Assembly: GCA_029962745.1 (NCBI GenBank)
Contig: CM057152.1
Location: forward strand, 28,487,361 to 28,551,360
DNA length: 64,000 bases
Direction of reading: 5' to 3'
Source of the DNA: Echinometra lucunter
Taxonomy: Eukaryota; Echinodermata; Echinoidea; Camarodonta; Echinometridae
Below the pieces are notes generated by a model. It did no database searches. It was not told the DNA's origin and saw only the letters and a list, made by a program, of their open reading frames with translations. The first letter of the stretch is position 1. Each line of letters opens with the position of its first letter. The position numbers were made by a program, and so were the translations under genes. Positions 45,201 through 58,310 of this stretch are shown here, piece by piece.

Positions 45201-48200
45201 CGGGTGCGAATCTTGCAGTTGGGCTTTAGTTTTGCAAGTGAACAATTCTGCAGCGCGAATTCAAGAACCCGCGAATATGCTTTGGGGTCACTCAGCGCGA
45301 AAAATTAATCACGCGAAAATAACAGCGTTTGCAGTAAATTTTCTAGCGACGTTTTAACCCTCCATCCAAACCAGCAAATGCTTATAACCTTACGCATGAA
45401 GATACTTTTTCCCAAATCAAAATATTTCAGAATTTAGAAAATGAATCTGCATTATGGTAAATCCAGTCATATACAGCCAGAGTTTCAAACATCTGTAGAA
45501 AGCTTATAATGCAAAGATTATGTGTTAGTTTCCATGGGAACTACTGAATTAGACCCTCCTTCTGCTGTGTATTGCAATTTTCTGTACTGTAGTGCCAATA
45601 AATAAATCCTAAATGAGATTAAAATTAATTGTCCTCGCATCATCCATCTACCACTCATCCTGCGTAATAGGTTAATAATCTGCCATCTGACCTTAGAAAA
45701 CTAATCATTCGGGTTTTTGAAGACCTGTATGTGCTTCCTCTATACTTTATCTTTTTCTGCAAGCATACTTGAATTGTACAAAATGTATTTATGAATGAAT
45801 TTATTTCAAAATTTTGATCTGAAAATGGCCAAATTCACTATTTTTAAAAATGATAACAAAATTAGCTATTTCTTTCAATGATCTTTTTTTAATCCTTCTC
45901 CATTTTTATTTCATAATTCTTGAGGATGATGCTTTGAAATGATAAACATATAGGTTAAATTATGTTGCCGTGTTTACCGAATCACCTCAGTTGTGTTTGT
46001 GTTTCTTTGAAGGCCTGCTGTGATAGTGGTCATGATCTGGTATAATAAAAGACTTAGACCTCCCTCTGTTGCATTTGTGTTTTCTTGAAATTGCTACATA
46101 CATGCCTGCTTTATTTTCATTTTCTGAATTTGATTTAAAAAAATTTTTTTTTTAACATTCTACCAAAAGCCCAATGTTGATGAAATGCCCCCCTGAAACC
46201 TTGCAGAACCAAACCGGATGTAGAGATTGAGTTGTTCTAGGCCAGAACTGGGCAAGTGGTAGTTTTTGGACAGCACAAACGGCACAAAATAAAATTGCAT
46301 TAACATTCTACCAAAAGCCAAATGTTGATGAAATGTCCCCCTGAAACCTTGCAGAACCAAACCGGATGTAGAGATTGAGTTGTTCTAGGCCAGAACTGGG
46401 CAAGTGGTAGTTTTTGGACAGCACAAACGGCACAAAATAAAATTGCATTAACATTCTACCAAAAGCCAAATGTTGATGAAATGCCCCACTGAACCTTGCA
46501 GAACCAAACCGGATGTAGAGATTGACTTATTCTAGGCCAGAACTGGGCAAGTGGTATACTTGGTACTAGTAGCTTTTGGATAGCACAAATTTGGCCTTGT
46601 TGCCACTCTGAGTGGATTTTGTGCCCCTCCAAGATAGTGGCTATGACCTAACTCTTGATCAAATTTGAATCCAGTGTAAGGGCCGAAGGCCCTGCCCTTT
46701 TGTCCAAATTCATTAGAAGGCCGACCTAAGCACCATTAATATTCATGATCAAAAATGAATAATTCATTTTGTAAGATGCTTTAAACCAGTAGTGTGCGTT
46801 TATACAAGTTTTGAAACATTACGCCCATCAGCTAACAACATGTGCAATAAATGCACAATAAATGCGCAACAAATGCGCAACAAATGTGCATTAGATAAAA
46901 GTGTCACAATAAAACTGATACGCACAATAGATATGAATAATGCATGCAACAGTGTTATGGATATCATGGCGATAATGGGTGCTTATCGGCCCGTTCAAAT
47001 GATCCAAAAGTGGCGGGGCCTAATGCCATTCGTGAATGATATCCGCGCGTGCTGCTCTTTGTCTAGTAAATTTATCATATGTCTATGGTAAGGGCACTGT
47101 GTCATGTGCAAAGCATTGTCTCACTCGTACTGAAGTATGAGAATAAACCTCACTTTGTCTCTTTCCTAATTCCAGGTTACTGGAGGAAATAAGGGCATTG
47201 GCTTTGGTATTGTCAGGGCACTCTGCAAAGAGTTCGGAGAAAATGGAGTGGTCTATCTAGCAAGCAGGGATGAGGGGCGTGGCGAGAAGGCAGTTGAGCA
47301 GCTGAAAGGGGAAGGACTTGACCCAAAGTTTATTCAGCTGGACATCTGTAATAATGACCAGATTTCAAAGGTTGCCACCTACTTGCAGGATAGTCACGGA
47401 GGCTTAGATATCTTGGTCAACAATGCTGGAATCGCCTTCAAGGTATGTGCAAATCTTTTTTTTTTTAATGATTTTTTTACTTATTTAAAAGGCCTTCAAG
47501 GTATGTGCATTTTTTTTTTAAAATAATTTTTCATTTATTTATTAAAGGTTTTATAGATAATGACATAGATCTCAATCAAATGATTGGTCTGTAGTATATA
47601 TGTGATACATTTTATTGTTTGTGACACTCATTTCGTCATTGGAAAGTGCTGAAGACCAGTCATTAGAAAGTGTCAATAACCTGTCATTTTTGATAATAGC
47701 TGGCCATTAATCTCTGACATACCACTTCAAACAGGATTGAGGATGAGGGTGGTTTATCAAGTGATAGATATCGGATTATCCTATTCACCTTTAAATAAAG
47801 TTTGAGAAATTAATGTTGATTAGTAATGGAATTATTTTTTCTTGCTATCTTTGAAAAAGCCCAGTCATATCATTGTAAAGATTGTGTATAGTTGTGGGGA
47901 AAACTAAAAAAAGTACCTTTCACCATTTGATTAATTGCCAAATTATATAGAAGATTGTATCTAGAAAATTTTATGATGTGAATGATATTTCATAAAAACT
48001 CATTTAAGTGAGTTTATTTTACAATCAAAAAGTCAAAACCTTGTGGGGTCCCTGAAAACAGCGTCGACACTGCATAACACAGTGCCTGCACATGGGTAAG
48101 ACCATTGCGGATTCTATGGTGGAACAAACACAACAAAGCGCTGTGAATGTTGTGCTTGGAGCCGTCGGTATGCAGGGGTTATAGCATAGGGCAGAATATA

Positions 48201-51200
48201 ACTGTTCTATTGCGTTCTTTTCAGACATTTACGCTAACATTAAGTCATTAACCTGAAATTATGAATGGAATATCACACGATCGCACACACGTATCTTTTC
48301 ATGCAAGGCGAACAGTGTGAGACTATACTAGATGAGTTTCATGCCAATTCTCTTTTTGATACCAAAATTGTAAATTGGCTTTAAAGGTACAGTGTGTGTC
48401 TGTATTTCACACTAACTAATCTGAGCCAATTTGACTACAACCCTGTGTTCTGTTATTAGCATTTCAATACATTTTGCTAACATCACCATTCACAATCATT
48501 TACGCTTTTTTCATTTTGCAAATGTCTGCTTCAGGTGTATTTTTCCTTATATATCTAAACTGCATTAACTCAGAAATGTTTGTATATTTGTCAGGTATTT
48601 ATTATGGATATCACAAAGATTTTAAAAGTTTAAACATATCTCCTCTCTTTCTCATTTGTAACCAGAGAGCTGCCACGGAACCGGATAGTATTCAGGCACC
48701 GGTTACAGTAGAAACCAACCTTTTTGCCACACTTAGGCTGAGTCGAGCCCTCATCCCACTTATAAGGTCTCATGGCAGGTGAGAATTAAGTCATTCCAAG
48801 CCCTGGCTCCCACAAGAAAATACGCTGCCCAATAAAAAGGAAGGAAGAAAAAAAATTGCAACAAATGAAATACAATAAGTTCAGTATGCAATGCAACAGA
48901 TTACTGTATATTTTAGAAATAGGTTGGGGTGAGAATAGGGCCTTTTTTGTGGAGATATATGTACTTATCTGTCATCCAAATGGCCAGTCATTCCCGGATA
49001 AGAATGGTAGCTATAATAATACCTTCCTCATGTAACTAAAAGCCGACTGAGGTTATGTTTTGTGTCAAGTGCATTTGCTTGTGTTGACAAGTCTGCTTGT
49101 AATATCTTTATGGAAATACGATTTTAAGCTCATATTTGGGTATAAGTGTGGTGGCATTCGGCCCCCGAGATACTCAGCGAAGTATATTTTGAGTGAATGG
49201 AACCTTTTAGGAATTAGTATGATTTGAATCTAATTTGAATCTGGAATTTTATCTTCCCACATCAGCAGAACTTAAGATTCCTTTACTGTTACAAAATAAA
49301 GGAAATGGAATCTTTAAAATACACATTGCAGAATATTATGATTTATCTTGCAGAGTAGTGAATGTAGCCAGTAGGTCTGGCTCTATGACTTACCCCAAAA
49401 TCAGTCAAGATCTGCAGAAGCGATTCAAAGAAGTAGATTCTGAGCAAGGTGTCATTGATCTCATGAATGAGTTTATCAGGTAAGTTGTTTGAAGCTCTAA
49501 CATAATTGTATGTATTAGACACATGTTTTTGTGTACAACCAATCCAGCTTTCCAGTTGCTTTCACAATGCAATTGCATCATCAGAATTCAATTATATCTT
49601 TAAGGAGATGAATTGGTGATACATGTTTTTGTTTTTTTCAAAAATTTAGTTTTTAGTTCACTGGTTTCATTTATATATGACAACAACAGTAACAAAAAAA
49701 CCTCCATCAAATTGCTTTGTAGGTAGGAGCAGGAAAGATGCATCATTTTTTTTTTGGTACATCTTTTTCACCTATTCAGCTGTGTGATTATGTTTACCCC
49801 ATTTTATGGTACCAGCAGTCCTAACGAGCACTCACCTTTATCTTTAACCCATTCCTGCCTGGAATTATTTTAAGCCATTATTGGGGGAAATCACACTGTG
49901 TGGTCACAAATGGGCTAGAAGACAATATTACTGGGTGATGAAGGTTTTTGGATAATAGGCTTTTTCAGACATATTTTCCACCAGACCTGCATGTTAGTTC
50001 CTGTGTGTCTGGCTCATTCCAGGCCATTAGTCTTGGGAGTTTGAGACCAGCTTATGTTCAAATTTACAAAACTAAATAAAGGAAATGACAGAACTCATGA
50101 AATGTCCCCTGAAAGGTTATTTGTGACATTTGTATGTAAGCCTGGCAGCAAAAAATGGTGAATGGTTATGCAGAAACCATCATTTCATTTCCAGTGCTGC
50201 CAAAGAAGACAAGAAAAAGGAACTTGGCTGGGGTTCATCTAACTACGGAGTGAGCAAACTAGGTCTGATTGCTCTTACCAGAGTTCAAGGGCAGGACATC
50301 TCAAAGGATTCTAGCAGGGAAGATATTCTTATTAACTCTGTAAGTAACACTGTCAAACCTTCAGTATCTCTTTTGTAGGATTTAGCCAGCTAGTGTGAAT
50401 TCCAGCCTAGATACTAAAGTCCTTTTCCAAGACACTAATGAAGATTTGCCACTCTCAACCTAAGTGGTGTAAATGATTCTTCACAGGAAGGAATATCGCT
50501 AAATGCTGTCATTGTATTACAGTAGCTTGGCTGAAGCCAGGGGAATTAAAGTATGTTTTTAGGTAGTGGATGAATCCCCTCAGGAAGAAGCAAGTTAGGC
50601 AATTTCATGCTGTACTTCCTGACCATGTCTGGGAATTCAGTATTTCCAGTAAAAGTACATATTTCCTATCCCTGTGACAGCTTGAATAAGATCACTCATA
50701 AAGAAAATACCCTTCTTGAGATTATGCATTACTGAGTATCACTTTAATGCATTAATATGTGTGTTGTTTAAAGAATTGGGTTTTGAGGATTTAAGGGAGC
50801 TATTTGAGCTGCGAAGTGGGCTAAATTGCCCATTGCCCCCGTTATTTTTTACCCTGATGCACACACTAACATAGACTTCCTGCCACCATTGCTCTACCCT
50901 TGACAACTGTCAACAAAGATTCAACTTACAGACTATTTGGATGTAGTCCTCAGATAGAATGCTAAATTGAGGCCCTGTGTGGAGAGGGTCATCACTGTAG
51001 TTTGCTTGTCATGAACCTCCTGCACATCCCAACCAGTTATACCTGGAAGAGAGACCCGAGGATTACAGTGATTCAGTTTGCTTGTCCTCTCCCTGGCTTA
51101 GGTGATGTCAAATATATATAGAACAGTATGTATATATAAGTTCAAAAGTTCTATGATGGGTCAGCATTAGAAAAGACACAAGAAGTAGATGAATGAAGAC

Positions 51201-52164
51201 TCTGTTGAGACATACATATATGTTTATATTACATAGGTTATATAGATTCGAATCAATGATTGGTCAAAATACCATCACGTGACCAGAGCTGCAAGGATCG
51301 CAATTGTTATATTTTGGTTTTGACGTTACCTTGGTCAATAAAATGCCGTTATATTGACCAAGGTGACATCACTCGCTGCATATTTAAGCTGCGGTGTGTC
51401 AGGTGTGTGTACGCCTAGTTTGCACGCTGCGCGTGCTAGCTGTATTTTTTTATTACGTAGGCATGTTATTTTACAGTGGAGCTGCTGCAGCAAGCAGTGC
51501 GAGTTAATGCAGTCAGTACAATACTCTGATGGTGAATCTATATAGACTATAATAATATAACAGATATTGCCTGGTCTATCTCTTTAATGAATAACATATC
51601 ATCTCCCCTCCGAAGCTATATTTTTCCCTCGGGACAATATTTTCCCTCAGCGCTGCGCGCTTCGTGGAAAATATAATCCCTTGGGTAAAATATAACTCCG
51701 TCGGGGAAATGAAATGTTATACTAAACCTCCAGGCAGGCAATATCTGTATAATATTTTACATTTTGGCATTGGCGCAGACAAAAATGAAGAGGGTGTATC
51801 CACAGAGTTAATGCAGCCAGTATGTTTCATTTATCTTTCTCATGATAAAGACACCAGGGAGGAAATAAAACATCAAACTTATTGGTTACAACTGGGTACA
51901 AATTTTACAGTGTATTAGCTTTATGGATGCACCTCTGTCTTTATATGCACATTGAAAATGTAATTATCATATCATGAAATTGTAAATTGACTTTTATTTC
52001 TGCAGTGTTGCCCTGGATATGTGGATACAGACATGACAAGCCACAAGGGACCTCTAACCATTGACCAGGGTGCCATCACACCAGTATATCTCGCTCTTCT
52101 ACCAAGGGGCAGTTCACACCAGGGACTTTTCTTTTGTGAGAAAGCTGTTAATGACTTTTGGTAG
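42250..52164 (+). CDS. CBR1: Carbonyl reductase, CBR1-like short-chain dehydrogenase, six exons
   Basis: Exons 42250-42276, 47176-47442, 48666-48778, 49354-49479, 50195-50339 and 52006-52164 join in phase to 278 residues, nearly the length of vertebrate CBR1 (277). Features: MSAGKTIAL start, NADPH-binding VTGGNKGIG (10-18), NNAG (91-94), catalytic Ser142 in VNVAS, catalytic Tyr195 and Lys199 in YGVSK, then CCPGYVDTDM and PVYLALLP near the C-terminus. The insert between Ser and Tyr (QKRFKEVDSEQGVIDLMNEFIR) is typical of CBR1-type monomeric SDRs. Family role: cytosolic NADPH-dependent reduction of carbonyl compounds (quinones, prostaglandins, xenobiotics). Intron 1 is 4.9 kb and carries a 1.7-kb transposable element and a 148-bp tandem repeat. 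A tandem paralogue follows 7 kb downstream. Confidence 0.92.
42848..44560. mobile_element. 1,713-bp TIR element with 45-bp ends and exact 8-bp TSD
   Basis: The left end CCCGGGGGGGTCACTCTCC continues through GGCCTGCTAC for 45 bp and is matched in inverse at 44516-44560 with two differences seen. GTGTGCGC flanks it at 42840-42847 and 44561-44568. Near both ends are direct copies of ACGCCATTTAGGGTTGC (43020, 43056, 43084; 44380, 44419, 44450, 44484), all in one orientation. Inside is a cluster of the 10-bp palindrome GAGACGTCTC. No transposase is evident. It lies in intron 1 of the first carbonyl reductase. The superfamily is unassigned. Confidence 0.8.
45142..45334. mobile_element. TA-flanked short MITE, 193 bp
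   Basis: TA then CTGTAAAAGCAAAAATATTCGC on the left; GCGAAAATAACAGCGTTTGCAG then TA on the right. The ends are imperfect inverse copies of about 22 bp, with repeated CGCG-containing words inside. It fits a mariner-type MITE. Confidence 0.55.
46154..46590. repeat. 148-bp tandem repeat, about 2.9 copies
   Basis: Units start at 46154, 46302 and 46450 (AACATTCTACCAAAAGCC). The first two are almost identical; the third has small deletions and diverges after TGGGCAAGTGG. Each contains ATGTTGATGAAATG, GAACCAAACCGGATG and GACAGCACAAACGG. It lies in intron 1 of the first carbonyl reductase. Confidence 0.9.
47907..48390. repeat. Three-copy dispersed repeat, copy 2
   Basis: The same ordered blocks as 16738-17206, here with GCGTCGACACTGCATAACACAGTG. 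It lies in intron 2 of the first carbonyl reductase. Confidence 0.7.
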
Positions 52165-52710
52165 TTGTGGCAGTGAAAATGCAGTAAACCATCCTGACAC
52201 TTGCACGCAAAATGTTATACCCAGTGGTGAATACTTTTGCATGCCACTGCTGAAAATTTAGAGAAGTAGTCTTGAAATGCTTGAGGCATTGTACTGAAGA
52301 GGGAAACATGCCAGAATTTTGGAAATTTCCATCATTTTTTTTTCTGGTCACAAACAATTCATACAAGCACAACTATTTTGTGGGAAAGTATGCCAGTGCA
52401 TGAGAGTTCTTTAACAGTAGGTAAAAATGGGGGGTCGATGTAATGTCTCAATGCAAGCCATGGTGTACCCATGTTGTTCTGAACTGAACTCATGGCAAGG
52501 CATTGCACAAAATTATTGTTAACCCATGGTCTATTGAAAGCTGCTGGATGGTAGAGAATTCAGTAGTCATCAGGCTACCCAGGCTGGGTACCATAAAATA
52601 CAAGACATAGCATGCCCATTTGGGGGCACTATGGGATCAGAATTTGTACAAGTGTGGTGATGCCTTTAGATTTCCCAAGAGATGAGAGGTATTGATAGAA
52701 CTTACAGCCT

Positions 52711-53136
52711 TTTCACACAGGGGTAAAATTCATCGTATGTAAAGCTGATTAGTTTAAAGCTGATTAAATAATGAGCTTTGAAGTTGATTTTCCCTGTGTT
52801 AACATTGAACTATACACTGTTCAGACAGATGCAAACCCTTGATCTAAAGACCGTTCAGAGCAGACTACAGATACAAAGTTTGTATAGAAGAGGCAAGACA
52901 TTTTGTGTATATACGTCTCTAACTGGGTGGAGCAAAGACTTGGTGTGCACGTTGATGGACATTACAATGTGCAGTGGCCCTACTGCACATAATAGTAGCT
53001 AAAAGATAAGTGAATCTTGTTAGGATTGCACCAAAATATTCTGTGTATGAATGCTATCATATAAACTTTAAAACTGATTAGTTTCAAACTCTTTAAACTA
53101 ATCAGCTTTACATACAATGAATTTTACCCTGTGTGA
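52711..53136. mobile_element. TIR element of about 425 bp
   Basis: The left end TTCACACAGGGGTAAAATTC continues through GTAAAGCTGATTAGTTT. The right end has the inverse (AAACTAATCAGCTTTACATAC, then TTTTACCCTGTGTGA). Inverted ends are about 48 bp. No clear target duplication was found and there is no open frame of note. Confidence 0.65.
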
Positions 53137-54559
53137 CCATGGGGTTAATCAGTTATTTCATTAAACAAACAACCATTCAAATACTTTCAACTTAAGGCAA
53201 TCAAATGACTGAATTAATGAGATTGACAGTATAACAATCCATAATTTAACTAGTTGTAAAACCTTAAAAGATTTCAACAATAGTTAGAAGAAGGAGCTGC
53301 TTTGAAACTGAAGTAATGTGGTAGAGCAGAATAAATATAGTTTATTCATTAAACCATTAAAACACTTGATTTGGTTTATTTTGATTGATAATATCCAGTT
53401 TGATTTTTTTTCAATGATACCAGAAAAAAACAAGAAGAAAAGAAAAAAAGGCTTAGAGGGAAACAAAGCATGCAGTGATTCACTTCAACTCCATAATCAA
53501 TGTATTTGATAGCAGTTAAACAAAAATACCATGAAGTGAACTAAATAAGTAATTATCCTTATCAGTAGAAATATTATAATGTTAGTTTTGTGAAAACTGC
53601 TCTGTGACTGAACTGGATCCTTGATTATACATTTGGAGTTTGGGACCTGGCATGAATATTTGCAGCAAAATGTGGTGATCTTGTCTTGAATCGACATAGT
53701 TTTCCTAAGATATCTTGGTGCTTGTTGTCCTAATTTGATTAAAAAAGAAAATGAAAATAGAAATGCTGAGTCTTTCATTTCATATGTCATGCTGAATCTT
53801 CGAACCAAGTCTTCTGCAGAAAGCTGCGTAGTGAAGTGTGCATTTTTTTTTCTTTTCTTTTTAATCGACTTTTCCTTGAAAATTAACCTGGTCTTTAAAT
53901 GTGAAGATTATGTGTGTGGAAGCAGTATTGAAGACAAAAAGTCTGTATTCATATTACTGGGTATACTTTTCTGTTATTGAATATTCAAAACTTTCAGTTT
54001 GTAATTGATTTCTTTCATACTTTCAGCAATAGCTTTCTTTTATTGTTGTGCTTTTATGCAGAGACATTTGTGAGAAATGTTTTTATTTCTTTTAATCAAA
54101 ATTTTAAAAGAATGCATGGACTTTTGTTAGTGATCAGGAGATGCCTGTACCTTCCTAATATTCTATTTAATTCCGTTGGCTACTGAATGATTTTCTATCT
54201 ATGGACTTAAAGGTTTATGTACAGTTTTGGGTAGCTCCTCAAAAACATTCAGCTGATTTTCTTGCTGTCATGTAGTCAGTAGCAAGTAAACTAAAAGGTT
54301 CAGAAGTTTTTTTTTACCTACTGAAGTCAAGGGCAGTCAAACTTACCTTATGCGAATCTGCTGGGACATATGAAATAACTTTGATTTAGACAAAATGTGA
54401 TTTACGTGACTAAAAAAGCAATAGATAATTTAAGAGAGAGGTGTTGTGAATACCTTCAACTTATGCAAGGTTGAATGTATTAACCAATTGACTACTGAAT
54501 TATCTCATTACCTTGAGCTTTAAACAGGGACCACCTTGTTCCAGTAGGCAACTGGTTAA

Positions 54560-54905
54560 ATAAATGGATGGCCAAAAATATATTGCATGATCTTGGATCA
54601 GCGACGTAAAGACACACAGTGCCTGCATACTCGTGAAACCAGTGAGAGTTCTGTTTACATGACAAGTGTAAGGAAGTGCTGTAATTGTTATGTGGCAAGC
54701 GATCGGGGTGCGGGTGTCCTAGCATAAGGCAGAGTTTAACCATTACATTGTGTTCATTTTGGATATTAACACTAAAATTCATTGAAAATAATAGAATATC
54801 GCATGATCTCATGCATGTATGTTCTTATGCAAGGGAGACATGTGTGACTATTTCTAATTAGTCTCATGATGATTCTTTTTGCTACCAAAACTGTACACAA
54901 GCCTT
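54560..54905. repeat. Three-copy dispersed repeat, copy 3
   Basis: Most diverged copy. It retains CACAGTGCCTGCATAC, GTGAAACCAGTGAGAGT, AATAGAATATCGCATGATC and TTTGCTACCAAAACTGTA in the same order as 16738-17206. Confidence 0.6.
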
Positions 54906-57071
54906 TAAACAGGAGCTGCCCTGTTGCAGAAGCCAAAGGCTTAACACTCTTCCCTAGGTGTATATCTCATGTTATTGTAAGGGTGTATTATGAGTACTAA
55001 TATTCCATTTGAACACTTCATTTTGAGGTAAAGGTGCTGATATGTATGTGTGATACAGTGGAAACTCAGTATATAGAGATCTGATGAAAAAATATTCGTG
55101 GTGTAACAAGGTAACATATTGCTGGTTCCAGTACTGTACATTTCTATCGTTTTTTAACCTGATATAAGGAGATTCTTGCTATAACAAAGTCATTTTGATG
55201 GTCCCAAGGACCTCATTATACTGAGTTCCCACTGTGGTACCAGCTTTTGGAGCCATATCGGATTTGGTTAGTTGTAGTTTCTGGCATTTTGAAAAGTAAT
55301 ATTGAAATGATAATGTGTAGTCTCTAGGACTTGTTTAAGACTGAATTTCACTGTTAAACCTTGAGACCAGCAAATTCTAATGTGGTTTGTTTACTTTACT
55401 GCTTTAAAATAGTTGATGATTTACATATATTACATTTATAAAAATATTGATATACACTTGTACAGAAATATAAGTGCATGAAAAGATTTTTTAGTGTTAC
55501 AAAATAATAATGGTATGTCTTTTTGCACAGTGTCTTGGAGGGCCTGCTGATCCTGTACTAGTATACATATTACCTGCCTGAATGGCACTAATAAAACTGT
55601 AATTGCCCTGAGATGTTCTTGAAACTCTGCATTGCCTTAAGACACACTTGATGGGCAAGATCAGTAATGAGCAATTATTTTCAGTCATTACTCTGAAGCA
55701 AGATCCTTTTTTATTTCATGAGCCAAATACCTAAATGTGGATTCTTATGAAAAATATTATGGTGAAAATGTTTTATCAAAAAATTTCCTGTCTCAGAGTG
55801 ATTTAAAATCAAAGAGATCATGTATTGCACATGTGTTTGCATATGTATCCAATTCATGTGCATTTGTACTTGTATTGTGTCCTCATTTCCATTTATGTAC
55901 ACTCCTGCCAAACGAAGTTTGAAGGGGGTACGGTATATAGGAATCAGCGTATGGTCAGTCAGGCAATCATCCATTGCAAATCTTGTGGATCGAACTCCTT
56001 CCTCAGTTTTTGAGCGATGCTCATGAAATTTGGCACACACATTGATCTTGTGATGAAGATTTGCAAGAGATGTGTCGGAAACTGCATTACGTGGTAACGG
56101 CATATTATGGCCATGAATCAGGAAAATATTGCAATGCTCAGGAAATTTAGTGCGCACATTTTTGCAGGGTTTTAATCACCTTCAGTGATATTTCTAGTTT
56201 ATATGAAAAAGAGTATTTGCCCTGTAATTTACATTGTGGCGAAGCAGTCAAGTTTACGCTACAGGTGTGACCAATCAGTTACTCAGTGTGTAGCATATGG
56301 TATGCTTTAAAACCTTTTAAGTAGTGGAGATCTCACATCTTTCATGATATGTGTATTTTATTGTTACTCAAAAGATGGTTAATAATCTTATATATTGCAT
56401 GTAACTATGTAGTATTTCATGTCTTTGTTGTACTTTTTATGATCAACTTACATTTTCTGTAACCTATTTTTATAGGAAATGAATTTATAATTCAATAATT
56501 TTATTGTCATGCATAAGAATAAAAATTGATTGATTTTGATATGTGATTCATTTTTCACATCTCACTTCTGTTTCTGGTGTACCTAAGGTTAATTGCCTCT
56601 TGGTTTATAGCTGTTTAGATACATATACTTGTCCATCACCTCTGCTAAGTCTGTGCAACTTTGTTGGTTTTTAATTTGATTCAAATTTAGAGATTAAGCC
56701 GAGTCCATATAGATTAAGAGCTACAGAGAGCTAGGCAGAAAGTGAGATGCAATCACCTTTTCTGCAATTTCACTTTTACAGGAAGCTTCAGCGACTGTGC
56801 CAATCACTGACCCAGTATTCAATGCTGGGGGGGGGGGGGGGGGGGGAGATGGTTGAGAGACTCTGCATCCAAGCTTAAAACGAATAATCTCTACAACAAC
56901 AACAACCAAAAATGGTAGAAGAATGTAATGACCATCATTAAAATCATTATTCCTACTTAAATTCTGGCATTTATTTTCATACTGTCTTCCAAGGTAGTGG
57001 GTCTATGCATTGGTTGAATGTTATGAAAGTTATAATCACTAAGGGATTTTCGCTTTTTCTTAACTTGTATG

Positions 57072-57296
57072 TTAGGGTGGCGCCAGGGTATTTGAGGGGG
57101 GGGGGGGGAGGGGCAAGATGACCCATAGGTGAGTTTATTCATGTTTTAAATGAAAAGTAGAGGTATTATAAAGTTCCAGCTCTCTCTGTTTCCTTTTCCC
57201 CATACTCTTCTTTCTTCCTTCTCTCTCTCTCTTTTTTTTTTGATCACTTGAAAAATCATAGGGGGCAGTCACCTGCCCCCTGTAGCACCACCCCTG
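57072..57296. mobile_element. hAT-like MITE, second member of the 28051 family
   Basis: Ends read TTAGGGTGGCGCCAGGG and CCCCTGTAGCACCACCCCTG. Flanks CTTGTATG (57064-57071) and CTTGTGTG (57297-57304) are an 8-bp target duplication with one change. Shared interior includes GGCAAGATGACCCATAGGTGA and TTTTTGATCACTTGAAAAATCA. Confidence 0.75.
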
Positions 57297-57432
57297 CTTG
57301 TGTGCAATTAAAAAAAAAAAACAAACAAACAAACTATCAATTGCGCCCCTCCGTAATTTTGCGTGATTTCATGTTTTGTAAAGAGATGACAGTTTTTCTG
57401 ATTCTTCCCACTGTATAATGAAAATAATAATT

Positions 57433-57433
57433 C

Positions 57434-57505
<72 letters not shown>

Positions 57506-57572
57506 TAATAATAATAATAATAATAATAATTAATAATAATAATAATGACAATAATAATAATAATAATGTAGT
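57433..57572. repeat. TAA trinucleotide microsatellite
   Basis: About 140 bp of AAT/TAA units. Poly-Ile and poly-Leu frames here are artefacts. Confidence 0.95.
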
Positions 57573-57912
57573 TGCCATGCAACTGACAGAAAATTCCGAT
57601 GTCTGATCAGTTCTAATTTTATGGCGCAGGAACATGCATAGTATAGACCTAAGATCTGTTCACTTCGGGTGCCGTTTGTTTAATATTAATGCCTATTTCA
57701 ACCATATCAAGGGGGATATACCCACTGGATCATCTTTTCATATTTTTGGAGCCCCCCCCCCCCAGTTGTGGCCGACATAAGTAACAGTGTTTTAAAACTA
57801 AATAGGTCTGCCGTATAGAGAAGAAACATTTCATCTGACATGTGAGTTTACAAATTCAAATTCAAATACAAACTTATTGAATTAGAACCCTGACATAATG
57901 GATTGCCATAAA

Positions 57913-58310
57913 CATTGGCGTAAATCCCGGGGGGGGGGGGGGATGGGGGGGATATATCCCCCCCACTTTTTGGAGAGGGGGGGATGGCGTGTACAAATAT
58001 CCCCCCCCCCACTTTTTAAGAAAGAAAATATATTTTGTTTAATCCGTTAGTAAAATCTTTGAATATCTGTCATAAACAACCATCATATTTTAGAATTTCT
58101 ATTTGAAAATGCGATAGAAAACCAAAAAAGTGGTTATTTTTGTCTCGCTCGCTTCGCTCGCTCGCAAAATAAATATTAAAATGTGTGTAGGGGGGTCTGT
58201 GGGGGTAAGTGAGGGTGTGTGCTTATACTTAAGTGTGAGATCGACAGAAAAAAAAATCGTCAAAAAAGTCAATCATCCCCCCCACTCCTCAGAGTGGATT
58301 TACGCCGGTG
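57913..58310. mobile_element. hAT-like element, 398 bp, exact 8-bp TSD
   Basis: Ends CATTGGCGTAAATCC and GGATTTACGCCGGTG; GCCATAAA flanks it at 57905-57912 and 58311-58318. It is the inverted-orientation relative of 35490-36037, with one CGCTCGCTTCGCTCGCTCGC motif at about 58144 instead of three and the same AACCACTTTT-type neighbour on the opposite strand. Confidence 0.85.

Noticed and set aside
55711..56157. 148-codon minus-strand frame
   Set aside because: Overlaps a GGCACACACATTGATC-type repeat relic; no recognisable domain, no splice support.
57308..57635. Poly-Leu/poly-Ile frames
   Set aside because: TAA microsatellite read in several frames.
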